Origin: Pacificitalea manganoxidans
GTDB taxonomy: Bacteria > Pseudomonadota > Alphaproteobacteria > Rhodobacterales > Rhodobacteraceae
NCBI RefSeq assembly: GCF_002504165.1
Contig: NZ_CP021404.1
Location: 1,488,001 to 1,552,000 of the forward strand
Direction: 5' to 3'
Length of the DNA: 64,000 bases
Below the pieces are notes generated by a model. It was not told the DNA's origin. It was given only the letters and a program-made list of their open reading frames with translations, and did no database searches. Position numbers and translations under genes: made by a program. Shown here in pieces: positions 8,862-16,589 of this stretch; within the stretch, counting starts at the first letter, position 1, and each line of letters begins with the position of its first letter.

Positions 8862-10298
8862 ATGAGCATCGGACTGGTTTCCGCCGCCTATATCGCGGCG
8901 ACGGTTCTCTTCATCCTCTCTCTTGGGGGTCTGTCGGGACAGGAAAGCGCGAAACGCGCTGTATGGTATGGCATTGCGGGTATGGCCTTGGCCGTGGTCG
9001 CGACCGTTTTCGGGCCGGGCGTTGCCGGGCTGGGGTGGATCCTGCTGGCCGTCGCCATCGGCGCGGGCGCGGGCTACTATGTGGCAGGCAAGGTCGAGAT
9101 GACCGAGATGCCGCAGCTTGTCGCGGCGCTGCACAGCTTTGTTGGTCTGGCGGCTGTGTTCATCGGCTACAACGCCCATATCGAACTGGCGCGCGTGATG
9201 GACATGCCGCTGATCGAGCGGGATGCGTTGCAGGGGTTCGCGGGCGTTCTGGCGCATAAGACCGGCGTTGAGATCGCGATCCTGAAGGTCGAGGTCTTCC
9301 TCGGCGTATTCATCGGCGCGATCACCTTCACCGGCTCTGTCATCGCCTTTGGCAAGCTGGCGGGCAAGGTCTCGTCCGCCGCGCAGAAACTGCCGGGTGG
9401 TCACGCGCTGAACGCGGGCGCGGCGATCCTGTCGCTGATCCTGCTGATCATGTATGTCAACGGGGCCGGGTTCTGGGCGCTGCTCTTGATGTCGCTTTTG
9501 GCGTTCTTCATCGGCTACCACCTGATCATGGGCATCGGCGGCGCCGACATGCCGGTCGTGGTGTCGATGCTGAACAGCTATTCCGGCTGGGCGGCGTCTG
9601 CCATCGGTTTCACGCTGGGCAATGACCTGCTGATCGTGACCGGTGCGCTTGTCGGCTCCTCCGGCGCGATCCTGAGCTACATCATGTGCAAGGCGATGAA
9701 CCGGTCGTTCATCTCGGTCATCCTCGGCGGCTTTGGCGGCAGCTCCGGCCCGGCGATGGAGGTCGAGGGCGAGCAGATCGCGATCGACGCCGACGGCGTG
9801 GCACAGGCGCTCGACGATGCCGATAGCGTGGTCATCGTGCCGGGCTACGGCATGGCGGTGGCGCAGGCGCAGCAGGCGGTGAGCGAGCTCACCCGTCGTC
9901 TGCGGGCGCAGGGCAAGACCGTGCGTTTCGCCATCCACCCCGTCGCGGGGCGTCTGCCGGGGCACATGAACGTGCTTCTGGCCGAGGCCAAGGTGCCCTA
10001 TGACATCGTGCTGGAGATGGAGGAGATCAACGACGATTTCCCCTCGACCGACGTGGTGATCGTCATCGGCTCCAACGACATCGTCAACCCGGCGGCGCAG
10101 GACGATCCCAACTCTCCCATCGCCGGTATGCCGGTGCTGGAGGTCTGGAAGGCCAAGAGCGTGTTCGTGTCGAAGCGCGGTCAGGGCACCGGCTATTCCG
10201 GTATCGAGAACCCGCTGTTCTACAAAGAGAACACGCGCATGTTCTACGGCGACGCGAAGGAATCGCTCAACACGCTGCTGACCAAGATGAACAGCTGA
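8862..10298 (+). CDS. pntB: NAD(P) transhydrogenase, beta subunit
   Basis: 478 residues. The N-terminal half has about nine membrane helices lining the proton pathway. The C-terminal domain III (from about residue 290) binds NADP(H), with [31 protein letters not shown] and [12 protein letters not shown] as in other PntB proteins; [20 protein letters not shown] near the end completes the signature. AAGGGGGAG precedes the ATG, 15 bases after pntA, so the two are translated from one mRNA that ends at the terminator just downstream. The very long minus-strand open frame across this gene and pntA is a shadow. Confidence 0.97.
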   Translation: MSIGLVSAAYIAATVLFILSLGGLSGQESAKRAVWYGIAGMALAVVATVFGPGVAGLGWILLAVAIGAGAGYYVAGKVEMTEMPQLVAALHSFVGLAAVFIGYNAHIELARVMDMPLIERDALQGFAGVLAHKTGVEIAILKVEVFLGVFIGAITFTGSVIAFGKLAGKVSSAAQKLPGGHALNAGAAILSLILLIMYVNGAGFWALLLMSLLAFFIGYHLIMGIGGADMPVVVSMLNSYSGWAASAIGFTLGNDLLIVTGALVGSSGAILSYIMCKAMNRSFISVILGGFGGSSGPAMEVEGEQIAIDADGVAQALDDADSVVIVPGYGMAVAQAQQAVSELTRRLRAQGKTVRFAIHPVAGRLPGHMNVLLAEAKVPYDIVLEMEEINDDFPSTDVVIVIGSNDIVNPAAQDDPNSPIAGMPVLEVWKAKSVFVSKRGQGTGYSGIENPLFYKENTRMFYGDAKESLNTLLTKMNS

Positions 10299-10323
10299 GT
10301 GTCGATCTGAAAACGAAGAAAGG

Positions 10324-10349
10324 CGGGCCCTGCGGGGCCCGTTTTTTTT
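10324..10349 (+). terminator. Intrinsic terminator of pntAB
   Basis: CGGGCCC (10324-10330), loop TGCG, GGGCCCG (10335-10341), then eight T. It starts 26 bases after the pntB stop. Confidence 0.93.
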
Positions 10350-10370
10350 GTGTGGGGACGCGTCGATCGG

Positions 10371-10544
10371 CGCGCATCCGCTCTCGGACAAGGCCGTAGG
10401 CCGCGAGGGCGAGCGCCTGCCCGGTCCGGCGGGCTGGTGGTTTGCCACCCCTCGCTGACCTCGGATCAAAGAAGAACTTGGCTGGCATAAAGCGCACCCG
10501 TTCAACCGTGGTTGCGCCACCCCCCGGGCAGGCTCACGTGGCAC
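10371..10544 (+). repeat. Structured dispersed repeat, copy A
   Basis: About 174 bp, nearly repeated 207 bp further on (copy B) and related to copies at about 28.4-28.9 kb. Hairpin 1 has arms CGCTCTCG (10379-10386) and CGAGGGCG (10404-10411) around a conserved ACAAGG(C)CG..GGC loop, which itself holds a GGCC-GTA-GGCC mini-hairpin. Hairpin 2 is GCC-T-GCCCG / CGGGC-T-GGT. Then come a GGTGG/CCACC hairpin, the conserved blocks TGACCTCGGAT and GGCATAAAGCGC, and a closing GGGCAGGCTC that is complementary to the GAGCGCCTGCCC of hairpin 2. It lies between the convergent ends of pntB and gap. Strand is arbitrary. Confidence 0.8.
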
Positions 10545-10577
10545 CTAGAATGTCCACTCCCCGCACTTTCCAAACTG

Positions 10578-10750
10578 CGCGCATCCGCTCTCGGACAAGG
10601 CCGTAGGCCGCGAGAGCGAGCGCCTGCCCGTCCTCGCGGGCTGGCGCTTGGAAACCTCGCGCTGACCTCGGAGCGGGGAGGGACGTGGCAACATAAAAGC
10701 GCCCCGACCGACCGTTTCAGCGCCACCCCACGGGCAGGCTCACGTCGCAC
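10578..10750 (+). repeat. Structured dispersed repeat, copy B
   Basis: Same layout and direction as copy A, with the first 37 bases identical except one that turns the G-T pair of stem 1 into a full match (CGCTCTCG 10586-10593 / CGAGAGCG 10611-10618). The middle has diverged (GGAGGGACGTGGCAACATAAAAGC). The closing ACGGGCAGGCTCACGT matches copy A's end and pairs with GAGCGCCTGCCCGT upstream. Short tail-like remnants (CAAGCGGAGCGCGCGG) recur at about 10800-10815. No coding function is credible. Confidence 0.8.
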
Positions 10751-10860
10751 TCAATGGTTCGCCGGGCGACATCATCCGTGCTCAGCGCACTGCCTGCAAA
10801 CAAGCGGAGCGCGCGGATAGTCCCACTCCCCGGCTCACGCCGCGTGCGCTTGCACCAACG

Positions 10861-10886
10861 AAAAAGGGCACCGCCGTGCGATGCCC
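10861..10886 (-). terminator. Intrinsic terminator of the first gap gene
   Basis: On the minus strand GGGCA and TGCCC (plus positions 10866-10886, with further internal pairing) are followed by five T (plus 10861-10865). It sits 30 bases beyond the gap stop. Confidence 0.75.
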
Positions 10887-10915
10887 TTTCCCCGTGTCGT
10901 GCCGGATCGCTCCGA

Positions 10916-11917
10916 TCAGATCAGCTTGCCCATTGCCACGGCGGTGTCGGCCATGCGGTTGGAGAAGCCCCATTCATTGTCATACCACGTCAGGATGCGG
11001 CACATCGTGCCTTCCAGAACCTTGGTCTGGTCGGTCGCGAAGGTGGAGCTGTGGGCGTCGTGGTTGAAGTCGACCGAAACCAGCGGCTCGTCGGTGATGC
11101 CCAGAACGCCTTTCATCGGGCCTTCGGCGGCGGCGCGGATCGCGTTGTTGATCTCTTCGACCGTGGTGTCGCGCGCGGCTTCGAATGTCAGATCGACGAC
11201 CGAGACATTCGGCGTCGGCACCCGGATGGCCACGCCGTCAAGTTTGCCGTTCAGTTCCGGCAGAACCAAACCCACAGCCTTGGCCGCGCCGGTGGAGGTG
11301 GGGATCATCGACAGGGCCGCAGCCCGCGCGCGATAAAGATCCTTGTGCATCGTGTCGAGCGTCGGCTGGTCGCCGGTGTAGCTGTGCACGGTGGTCATGA
11401 AGCCTTTCACGATGCCGATTTCGTCGTTGAGCACCTTGACCACCGGCGACAGGCAGTTGGTGGTGCAGGACGCGTTCGACACGACGTGATCGTCGGCGGT
11501 CAGGCTGGCGTGGTTGACCCCGTAGACGATGGTTTTGTCAGCGCCAGCACCGGGGGCGGAGATCAGCACCCGCTTCGAGCCGTTTTCGAGATGCAGCGCG
11601 GCCTTTTCACGGGCGGTGAAGATACCGGTGCATTCCAGCGCGATATCGACATTGTCCCACGGCAGTTCCTTGGGGTCGCGCAGCGCGGTCACTTCCATCG
11701 GGCCTTGGCCCACATCGATGCTGTTGCCGGACACTTTCACCTCGGCGGGGAAGCGGCCGTGCACGCTGTCGTAGCGCAGCAGGTGGGCGTTGGTCTCGAC
11801 CGGGCCGAGATCGTTGATCGCCACGACCTCGATATCGGTGCGACCGGATTCGATGATGCCGCGAAGCACGTTGCGGCCAATGCGGCCGAACCCGTTGATG
11901 GCGACTTTGACGGTCAT
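10916..11917 (-). CDS. gap: Glyceraldehyde-3-phosphate dehydrogenase, NAD-type
   Basis: 333 residues, full length. It oxidises and phosphorylates glyceraldehyde 3-phosphate to 1,3-bisphosphoglycerate. The Rossmann start [22 protein letters not shown] with catalytic Cys151, the following HSYTGDQ and the C-terminal [12 protein letters not shown] are all present. The cofactor loop reads VVAIND with Asp36, the residue that normally selects NAD over NADP, so a glycolytic role is likely. The S-loop pair facing the cofactor is Thr189-Met190. A promoter whose -10 is covered by an operator-like palindrome lies 55-90 bases upstream (see 11970-12008). A second, different GAPDH gene follows upstream on the same strand. 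Confidence 0.97.
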   Translation of the reverse strand: MTVKVAINGFGRIGRNVLRGIIESGRTDIEVVAINDLGPVETNAHLLRYDSVHGRFPAEVKVSGNSIDVGQGPMEVTALRDPKELPWDNVDIALECTGIFTAREKAALHLENGSKRVLISAPGAGADKTIVYGVNHASLTADDHVVSNASCTTNCLSPVVKVLNDEIGIVKGFMTTVHSYTGDQPTLDTMHKDLYRARAAALSMIPTSTGAAKAVGLVLPELNGKLDGVAIRVPTPNVSVVDLTFEAARDTTVEEINNAIRAAAEGPMKGVLGITDEPLVSVDFNHDAHSSTFATDQTKVLEGTMCRILTWYDNEWGFSNRMADTAVAMGKLI

Positions 11918-11969
11918 GTTGGATCTCCCATTTGACGCGGAGGGACGGCCGCGAAGCGGTGCCCCGGAA

Positions 11970-11985
11970 ATGTTGACGCTAACAT
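11970..11985 (-). promoter_or_regulatory. Operator-like palindrome over the gap promoter
   Basis: ATGTTGACGCTAACAT on the plus strand, two mismatches from the palindrome ATGTTAGCGCTAACAT. It covers the predicted -10 box of gap and is matched by 13455-13470 before the second GAPDH gene. The shape is that of a LacI-family operator; it resembles what I recall for the central-carbon regulator CceR of Rhodobacter, an attribution made from memory. Confidence 0.6.
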
Positions 11986-12008
11986 GCGAGTTCGAGACGA
12001 AAGGTCAA
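11980..12008 (-). promoter_or_regulatory. Predicted gap promoter
   Basis: On the minus strand TTGACC (plus 12003-12008), exactly 17 bases, then ATGTTA (plus 11980-11985). It would start transcription about 55 bases before the ATG. The rest of the 296-bp spacer up to 12213 shows nothing else I can support. Confidence 0.55.
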
Positions 12009-12213
12009 GGTGTTGCGACGGCGCGCCCCACTTGCCCCGGCTGATCGCAGCGCGGCTCAGTCAGAAGGCTAGCCCGCAGGGCGGGGAACGCAAGCATGGG
12101 AGAGGCCGGCGCGCGCCCTGCCGCTGCGCCGAGCGCTGGGGTGGCAAGGCGGGTGTCCGAGCGGCCAGCAAGACACCGCGCCAACGCGGTCCGGGCGCGC
12201 GCCCGCTGCGCAA

Positions 12214-12357
12214 TTAGCGCCAGAACGCGACCCAGTCGATCAGGTCCAGAAACATGCGGCTTGCGATCAGCAGCCCTTCGCCGTCTTGGAGATGGAAATC
12301 CGCGGCGACAACCGCCAGCACGATCAGCGCAAGCGCCAGGGCGATACGGTTGGTCAC
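12214..12357 (-). CDS. 47-residue single-span membrane protein, cotranscribed with the second GAPDH gene
   Basis: Begins at a GTG 17 bases after the stop of the upstream GAPDH gene, with AGGAG about 11 bases before it. The translation (V/M)TNRIALALALIVLAVVAADF then continues to a C-terminal FLDLIDWVAFWR. One hydrophobic helix spans about residues 5-20; the amphipathic, aromatic C-terminus may lie on the membrane. I recall similar short proteins beside GAPDH in Rhodobacteraceae, but not a function. The close spacing argues that it is expressed with the GAPDH gene. A start further upstream would overlap the GAPDH gene and is less likely. Confidence 0.65.
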   Translation of the reverse strand: MTNRIALALALIVLAVVAADFHLQDGEGLLIASRMFLDLIDWVAFWR

Positions 12358-12374
12358 GCGGGGGGATGCTCCTG

Positions 12375-13379
12375 TCAGTGTAGAAGCCGCCCCATCGCAC
12401 CTGCGACATCTGCCATCCGGCAGGAGAAGCCCCATTCGTTATCATACCATGCCAGCACCCGCACCGTGCGGCCACCGACGACCTTGGTCTGGTCTGGCGC
12501 GAAGATAGACGAATAGGCGGTGTGGTTGAAGTCGATCGAGACTTTGGGCGCGGGGTCATAGGACAGCACGGCCCCCATATGCCCGGCGGCGGCCTCGCGG
12601 ACCACTTCGTTCACGTTCTCGACGGTCACGCTGCACGCGGCCTCGAACGTCAGATCGACGGCGGAGACATTGGGCGTGGGCACCCGCATGGCGGAGCCGT
12701 CAAGGCGGCCTTCCAACTCCGGCAGCACTTCGGAGATCGCCTTGGCCGCGCCGGTGGAGGTGGGGATCATCGCCATCGCGGCGGCGCGCGCGCGGTAGAG
12801 ATCCTTATGCCGCCGGTCGAGCGTGGGCTGATCGCCGGTGTAGCTGTGGACGGTGGTCATGATACCCCGTTCGATGCCGATGGCGTCGTTGAGAACCTTG
12901 GCCAGCGGGGCAAGGCAATTCGTGGTGCAGGACCCGTTCGAGACCATGCGGTCGCCGGGCTCCAGCGCACGGTGATTGACCCCGTAGACGATGGTGCGGT
13001 CGACATTGGACGCGGGCGCGGAGATCAGCACCTTGCGCGCGCCGCGCTCCAGATGGACCGCCGATTTCAGCCCGTCGTTGAATTGCCCGGTGCATTCCAG
13101 CACGACGTCGCAGCCGTCCCAGTCCAGTTCCTGCGGATCGTAGGTCGAAAACACCTCCATCGGGCCGCGCCCCAGATCGAGCGTGTTGCCCGACACCCGG
13201 ACATCCCCGGCGAAGCGGCCATGCACGCTGTCGAACCGCAGCAGATGCGCGTTGGTCTCGATAGGGCCGGTGGCGTTGATCTTGACGACCTGAACGTCAT
13301 TGCGGGCGCTTTCAGCGATCCCGGCCAGAGTGCAGCGTCCGATCCGCCCAAAGCCGTTGATCCCAACCGTAACCGTCAT
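12375..13379 (-). CDS. gap: Second GAPDH, predicted NADP-linked (GapB-like)
   Basis: 334 residues, complete, with SNGSCTTNC (catalytic Cys151) and [12 protein letters not shown]. It differs from its neighbour where cofactor choice is set: the loop reads VVKINATGP, so Asp36 is Ala, as in B. subtilis GapB (INA in place of IND), and the S-loop positions 189-190 are Arg-Arg rather than Thr-Met, which could hold the 2'-phosphate of NADP. I infer an NADP-dependent enzyme working toward gluconeogenesis. A good ribosome site (AGGAGATGGACG before the ATG) is present. Two operator-like palindromes lie 75-130 bases upstream. A small membrane protein gene follows after 17 bases. Confidence 0.95.
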   Translation of the reverse strand: MTVTVGINGFGRIGRCTLAGIAESARNDVQVVKINATGPIETNAHLLRFDSVHGRFAGDVRVSGNTLDLGRGPMEVFSTYDPQELDWDGCDVVLECTGQFNDGLKSAVHLERGARKVLISAPASNVDRTIVYGVNHRALEPGDRMVSNGSCTTNCLAPLAKVLNDAIGIERGIMTTVHSYTGDQPTLDRRHKDLYRARAAAMAMIPTSTGAAKAISEVLPELEGRLDGSAMRVPTPNVSAVDLTFEAACSVTVENVNEVVREAAAGHMGAVLSYDPAPKVSIDFNHTAYSSIFAPDQTKVVGGRTVRVLAWYDNEWGFSCRMADVAGAMGRLLH

Positions 13380-13454
13380 GCGTCCATCTCCTGATCCGTG
13401 TCAGGGCGGAGGGATAGGCGCTGCGGGCGCTGGGTAAAAGTGTCATATATCAGT

Positions 13455-13470
13455 ATGTTAGCGAAAACAT
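13455..13470 (-). promoter_or_regulatory. Operator-like site before the second GAPDH gene
   Basis: ATGTTAGCGAAAACAT, two changes from ATGTTAGCGCTAACAT and the counterpart of 11970-11985 before the first gap gene. It begins 76 bases upstream of the ATG, where a repressor could block transcription. Confidence 0.6.
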
Positions 13471-13488
13471 CTATCACATGGCGAAAGT

Positions 13489-13509
13489 TTGCGCTAACGG
13501 TTAGCGCAA
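13489..13509. promoter_or_regulatory. Perfect 21-bp palindrome in the gap2/doxX spacer
   Basis: Arms TTGCGCTAAC (13489-13498) and GTTAGCGCAA (13500-13509) around a central G. It uses the same half-site (TTAGCGC/GCGCTAA) as the neighbouring operator but with a different spacing. It lies between the divergent GAPDH and DoxX genes, so it could serve either. Confidence 0.65.
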
Positions 13510-13581
13510 GCAGTTCCGCGCCGCGGCATCACGGCCCACAGGCGGGTCACGCCGCCGCCTGTGGAGGCGGGGGGAGGGTTC

Positions 13582-14010
13582 ATGACGGACAGCAACGATT
13601 CGACCCGGCCCGCGCGGCATGGCGGCACGGCGCTGCGGCAATGGCGCGACTGGGCGGTGCTGACGGGGCGTTTGCTGCTGTCGGTGCTGTTTCTGGGCGG
13701 GGCGGCGCAGAAAATCAGCGATCCCGGCCCGGCGATGGCGCTGCTGACCATGCGCGGCCTGCCCGAGGCCCTGCTATGGCCCGCGCTGGCCTATAACCTG
13801 ATGGCGGGGCTGGCGTTGGTCTTGGGGTGGCGGATGATGCCGGTCGCGCTGAGCCTTGCGGCCTATTGCGGCGCGACAAGCTGGTTTCACCTGCAACCGG
13901 ACGATCCGTGGCAGATGACGATCTTTGTCAAAAACTGGTCGATCGCGGGCGGATGTCTGGTGCTGGCGGCCTATGGCGCGGGGCGGTTTTCGCTCGACGC
14001 GCGGCGCTGA
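13582..14010 (+). CDS. DoxX-family membrane protein
   Basis: 142 residues with four hydrophobic segments (about 27-45, 58-78, 82-98, 112-128). The start of the first helix, GRLLLSVLFLGGAAQKISDP, and the WFHLQPDDPWQMTIFVKNWSIAGG block match the DoxX family, inner-membrane proteins related to the small subunit of archaeal thiosulfate:quinone oxidoreductase. The bacterial role is mostly unknown, with some links to oxidative stress. I chose the ATG at 13582 because GGAGGG precedes it closely; an upstream ATG at 13561 lacks one. A convergent peroxiredoxin gene follows after 64 bases. Confidence 0.8.
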   Translation: MTDSNDSTRPARHGGTALRQWRDWAVLTGRLLLSVLFLGGAAQKISDPGPAMALLTMRGLPEALLWPALAYNLMAGLALVLGWRMMPVALSLAAYCGATSWFHLQPDDPWQMTIFVKNWSIAGGCLVLAAYGAGRFSLDARR

Positions 14011-14074
14011 AGGGTGCGGGCGCCCGCGAAACGGCGCGCCCGGGGCCGAATGACCCCCGGCGCACCGTAGGGGA

Positions 14075-14623
14075 TCAGGCGGCCTGCTGCTTGGCCGCGT
14101 CGCGCAGATAGTTGAGCAGGGTTTCGGGCGAGGACACGCCATAGGGGTCTTCGCCGTGGTTGTCGCACAGGCCCGGCTCGGGGAACCATGCCTCGATCAC
14201 ACCGTCATTGACGACGGCGGCGTAGCGCCACGAGCGCAGACCAAAGCCCAGATTGTCCTTGCGCACCAGCATACCCATGCGGCGGGTGAATTCGCCGGAG
14301 CCGTCGGGGATGACCTTGATCTTCTCGATGCCTTGCATCTGCGCCCATTTGTTCATGACAAAGCTGTCATTGACGGACATGCAGTAGATCTCATCCACGC
14401 CCAGATCCTGAAATTCGGCGTAATTGTTCTCGAACCCCGGCAGCTGGTAGGTGGAGCAGGTGGGCGTGAACGCACCGGGCAGGGCAAAGAGCACAACGCG
14501 CTTGCCCGCGAAATAATCCGCGGTGGTTTTGTCTTCCCATGTGAAGGGGTTGTCACCGCCAAGGCTGTCGTCGCGGACGCGGGTGTGGAAGGTGACGTCG
14601 GGCAGTTTGGCGCCGGCTTGCAT
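14075..14623 (-). CDS. Peroxiredoxin (Prx5/AhpE-like, thiol peroxidase)
   Basis: 182 residues. The active-site segment LPGAFTPTCSTYQLPGFE carries the peroxidatic Cys56 with the Thr two residues before it, and the catalytic Arg falls in the later GMLVRKDNLGFGLRSWRYA segment. This is the layout of the Prx5-type subfamily that reduces hydrogen and organic peroxides, usually with glutaredoxin or thioredoxin as donor. A second Cys near the C-terminus (GLCDNHGEDP) is a candidate resolving residue. The ATG at 14623 is preceded by AGGAG at ideal distance; a longer upstream reading is not supported. It acts in the cytoplasm. Confidence 0.92.
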   Translation of the reverse strand: MQAGAKLPDVTFHTRVRDDSLGGDNPFTWEDKTTADYFAGKRVVLFALPGAFTPTCSTYQLPGFENNYAEFQDLGVDEIYCMSVNDSFVMNKWAQMQGIEKIKVIPDGSGEFTRRMGMLVRKDNLGFGLRSWRYAAVVNDGVIEAWFPEPGLCDNHGEDPYGVSSPETLLNYLRDAAKQQAA

Positions 14624-14811
14624 GGGGAAAACTCCTGAATCTGAATATGTCCTCCCTGCCTGAGGAGATAGCCAAGCTGCGGCTTTCATGCAATGCGTCA
14701 GGCGCATGTTCGGCTTGCATTCCCGGTCTGCGCAGCGGTTACGCTTTCAAAGCAGGCACAGCGGGTCTATAGCTGGGCACAAATCGCCGCCGCTGATGAG
14801 GAGGCATACCT

Positions 14812-15762
14812 TTGCGCGATCTCAAGATTCCCGGCCAGCGCCACCCCGAAAAGGCGCACCGTGTCGATAATGCCCAGCCCAAGAAGCCAAGCTGGATCAG
14901 GGTCAAGGCCCCCGTGGGAGAAGGCTACCGCCAGACCCGCGACATCATGCGCGAGCATAAGCTGACGACCGTCTGCGAAGAAGCGGGCTGTCCCAATGTC
15001 GGCGAATGCTGGAGCCAAGGCCACGCCACCATGATGATCATGGGCGAGATCTGCACCCGCGGCTGCACCTTCTGCAATGTGGCGACGGGCCGCCCTGACG
15101 CGCTTGACGTGTTCGAGCCGGGGCGCGTGGCACATGCGGTCGAAAAGCTGGGGCTGAACCATGTGGTCGTCACCTCCGTCGACCGGGACGATCTGGCCGA
15201 TGGCGGGGCGGATCACTTCGCCCAGACGATCCGCGCGATCCGCCACCGGTCCCCGGGCACCACGATCGAGATCCTGACGCCGGATTTCCTGAAATGCGAC
15301 AATTCGGTTCTGGAAACGGTGGTCGAGGCGCGTCCCGACGTTTTCAACCACAATCTGGAAACCGTGCCCGGCCTTTATCCCACGGTGCGGCCCGGTGCGC
15401 GCTATTTCCATTCGCTGCGGCTGTTGCAGCGGGTCAAGGAAATGGACCCCGCGATGTTCACCAAATCCGGCATCATGGTCGGCTTGGGTGAGACCGGCGA
15501 GCAGGTGCGGCAGGTGATGGATGACATGCGCGCGGCGGATGTCGATTTCCTGACCATCGGTCAATATCTACAACCGACCCCGAAACACCACGCGGTGCGC
15601 GATTTCGTGACGCCCGAGGAGTTCGCAGCCTATGAAAAATCGGCTTGGGGTAAGGGGTTTTTGATGGTTTCTGCCACCCCGCTGACCCGGTCGAGCTACC
15701 ATGCCGGGGATGATTTCGCCCGTCTGCGCGACAACCGGCTGGCAAAGCTGGGCCGCGCCTGA
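14812..15762 (+). CDS. lipA: Lipoyl synthase
   Basis: 316 residues, beginning at a TTG with GAGGAGG upstream. A radical-SAM enzyme that inserts two sulfurs into octanoyl groups bound to lipoyl domains. Both iron-sulfur cluster motifs are intact: the auxiliary cluster [12 protein letters not shown] (Cys55, 60, 66) and the radical-SAM CTRGCTFC (Cys81, 85, 88). [19 protein letters not shown] and the C-terminal [10 protein letters not shown] (the conserved Arg-Ser-Ser) are also present. It would make the cofactor used by GcvH, encoded 2.3 kb downstream, and by the 2-oxoacid dehydrogenases. A terminator follows 43 bases after the stop. Confidence 0.97.
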   Translation: MRDLKIPGQRHPEKAHRVDNAQPKKPSWIRVKAPVGEGYRQTRDIMREHKLTTVCEEAGCPNVGECWSQGHATMMIMGEICTRGCTFCNVATGRPDALDVFEPGRVAHAVEKLGLNHVVVTSVDRDDLADGGADHFAQTIRAIRHRSPGTTIEILTPDFLKCDNSVLETVVEARPDVFNHNLETVPGLYPTVRPGARYFHSLRLLQRVKEMDPAMFTKSGIMVGLGETGEQVRQVMDDMRAADVDFLTIGQYLQPTPKHHAVRDFVTPEEFAAYEKSAWGKGFLMVSATPLTRSSYHAGDDFARLRDNRLAKLGRA

Positions 15763-15804
15763 GACGCGTTAAGTCGGCCCTGAGCTACAGATGATGGCAT
15801 TGAT

Positions 15805-15833
15805 GGCGCGGGGCCAAGCCTCGCGCCGTTTTT
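15805..15833 (+). terminator. Intrinsic terminator of lipA
   Basis: Ten-bp stem GGCGCGGGGC / GCCTCGCGCC (one G-T pair) with loop CAA, followed after one G by five T. Confidence 0.88.
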
Positions 15834-15868
15834 ATGCCAAGTGGCTGTTTGCAGGCATAGTTTCGCAG

Positions 15869-15886
15869 AGTTGACAGCTGTCAACT
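15869..15886. promoter_or_regulatory. Perfect 18-bp palindrome in a convergent spacer
   Basis: AGTTGACAGCTGTCAACT, in an AT-rich stretch between the ends of lipA and the cyclotransferase-like gene. It has operator symmetry but no gene start nearby, and no T-run that would make it a terminator. Confidence 0.4.
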
Positions 15887-15927
15887 AGTTTCTGAATTAT
15901 TAATTATTACCAGCGGGTTAACGCGGT

Positions 15928-16479
15928 CTAAGCCTTGGCCTGCGCGCGGGTCAAAAGCCGGTCCACCAGCGTCCGCTCCGCCGTGCTTAGCTGCTGATGC
16001 CGGGGGTAGGCGGGCTGCGCACGGTCATTGCGCACCGGCATGTGCCAGCCATGCGTGCTGTCGAAAAACGCCTCTGCGCCCGCTTCGCCGAACATGTCGA
16101 GATAGCCTTTGACCACCACGTCGAGATAGCTTTGTAAAATCGGTGCGCTGCCATCGCCGCAATTGGCGAGCGGCACGGAATAGACCTGAATCTCAGCGTC
16201 GCCAACCGGGTGCTCGGACACCGCGTCCGTGACAAGGTGGCGGGTATAATTGGCTTCGCGCAGGTCCAGCGCGGCCCAATCCCCATCGGGCACACGGGCG
16301 ATCAGCCCGTCGATGGCGCAGCCATGACGCCGCTCGACCGAGAGCACGGCCGCGGAGTGGGCCGGCACATGACGCCAGATCCGCCCCCAGCCCTGTAGCC
16401 GGGCGGTGTGGTGATCGCGGTAGGCATGGGTGCCGGTATGAACGAGTGAGCCGTAGCCAAAGAAATGAGCATTCTGCAT
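15928..16479 (-). CDS. Gamma-glutamylcyclotransferase-like protein (AIG2/GGCT family)
   Basis: 183 residues. It opens with FFGYGSLVHTGTH, the substrate-cradle motif of the GGCT fold, followed by the short strands and the VYSVPLANCG segment typical of the family; these enzymes release 5-oxoproline from gamma-glutamyl compounds. The C-terminal third (GYLDMFGEAGAEAFFDSTHGW, then HQQLSTAERTLVDRLL) is helical and less typical. I placed the start at 16479 (MQNAHFFGYGS); an earlier in-frame start would add 12 residues with no family match. It diverges from the glycine riboswitch and gcv operon. Substrate not determinable. Confidence 0.78.
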   Translation of the reverse strand: MQNAHFFGYGSLVHTGTHAYRDHHTARLQGWGRIWRHVPAHSAAVLSVERRHGCAIDGLIARVPDGDWAALDLREANYTRHLVTDAVSEHPVGDAEIQVYSVPLANCGDGSAPILQSYLDVVVKGYLDMFGEAGAEAFFDSTHGWHMPVRNDRAQPAYPRHQQLSTAERTLVDRLLTRAQAKA

Positions 16480-16589
16480 GGGATCAGTCCTGCCGCAGCG
16501 CGCGCAGGAGGGCAAGAGCGGTTGCGCGGCGCGCGCGGGGCTGCGGGGACTTGCCCGAAGCGGCAGGCTGCGCTATCGCAGGATCACCG

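Noticed and set aside
7302-10544. A 1080-codon open frame on the minus strand.
   Set aside because: It lies antisense to pntAB, its translation is rich in His/Arg/Asp low-complexity runs, and the plus strand encodes textbook PntA and PntB. High GC leaves long open antisense frames throughout the window.
10371-10750. CRISPR array or insertion sequence.
   Set aside because: Units are about 175 bp with only two adjacent copies, no short spacers, no cas genes and no transposase frame.
12005-12559. A 184-codon minus-strand frame beside the second GAPDH gene.
   Set aside because: It overlaps the GAPDH coding end and the small membrane protein in another frame, and its translation is Arg/Ala-rich without features.
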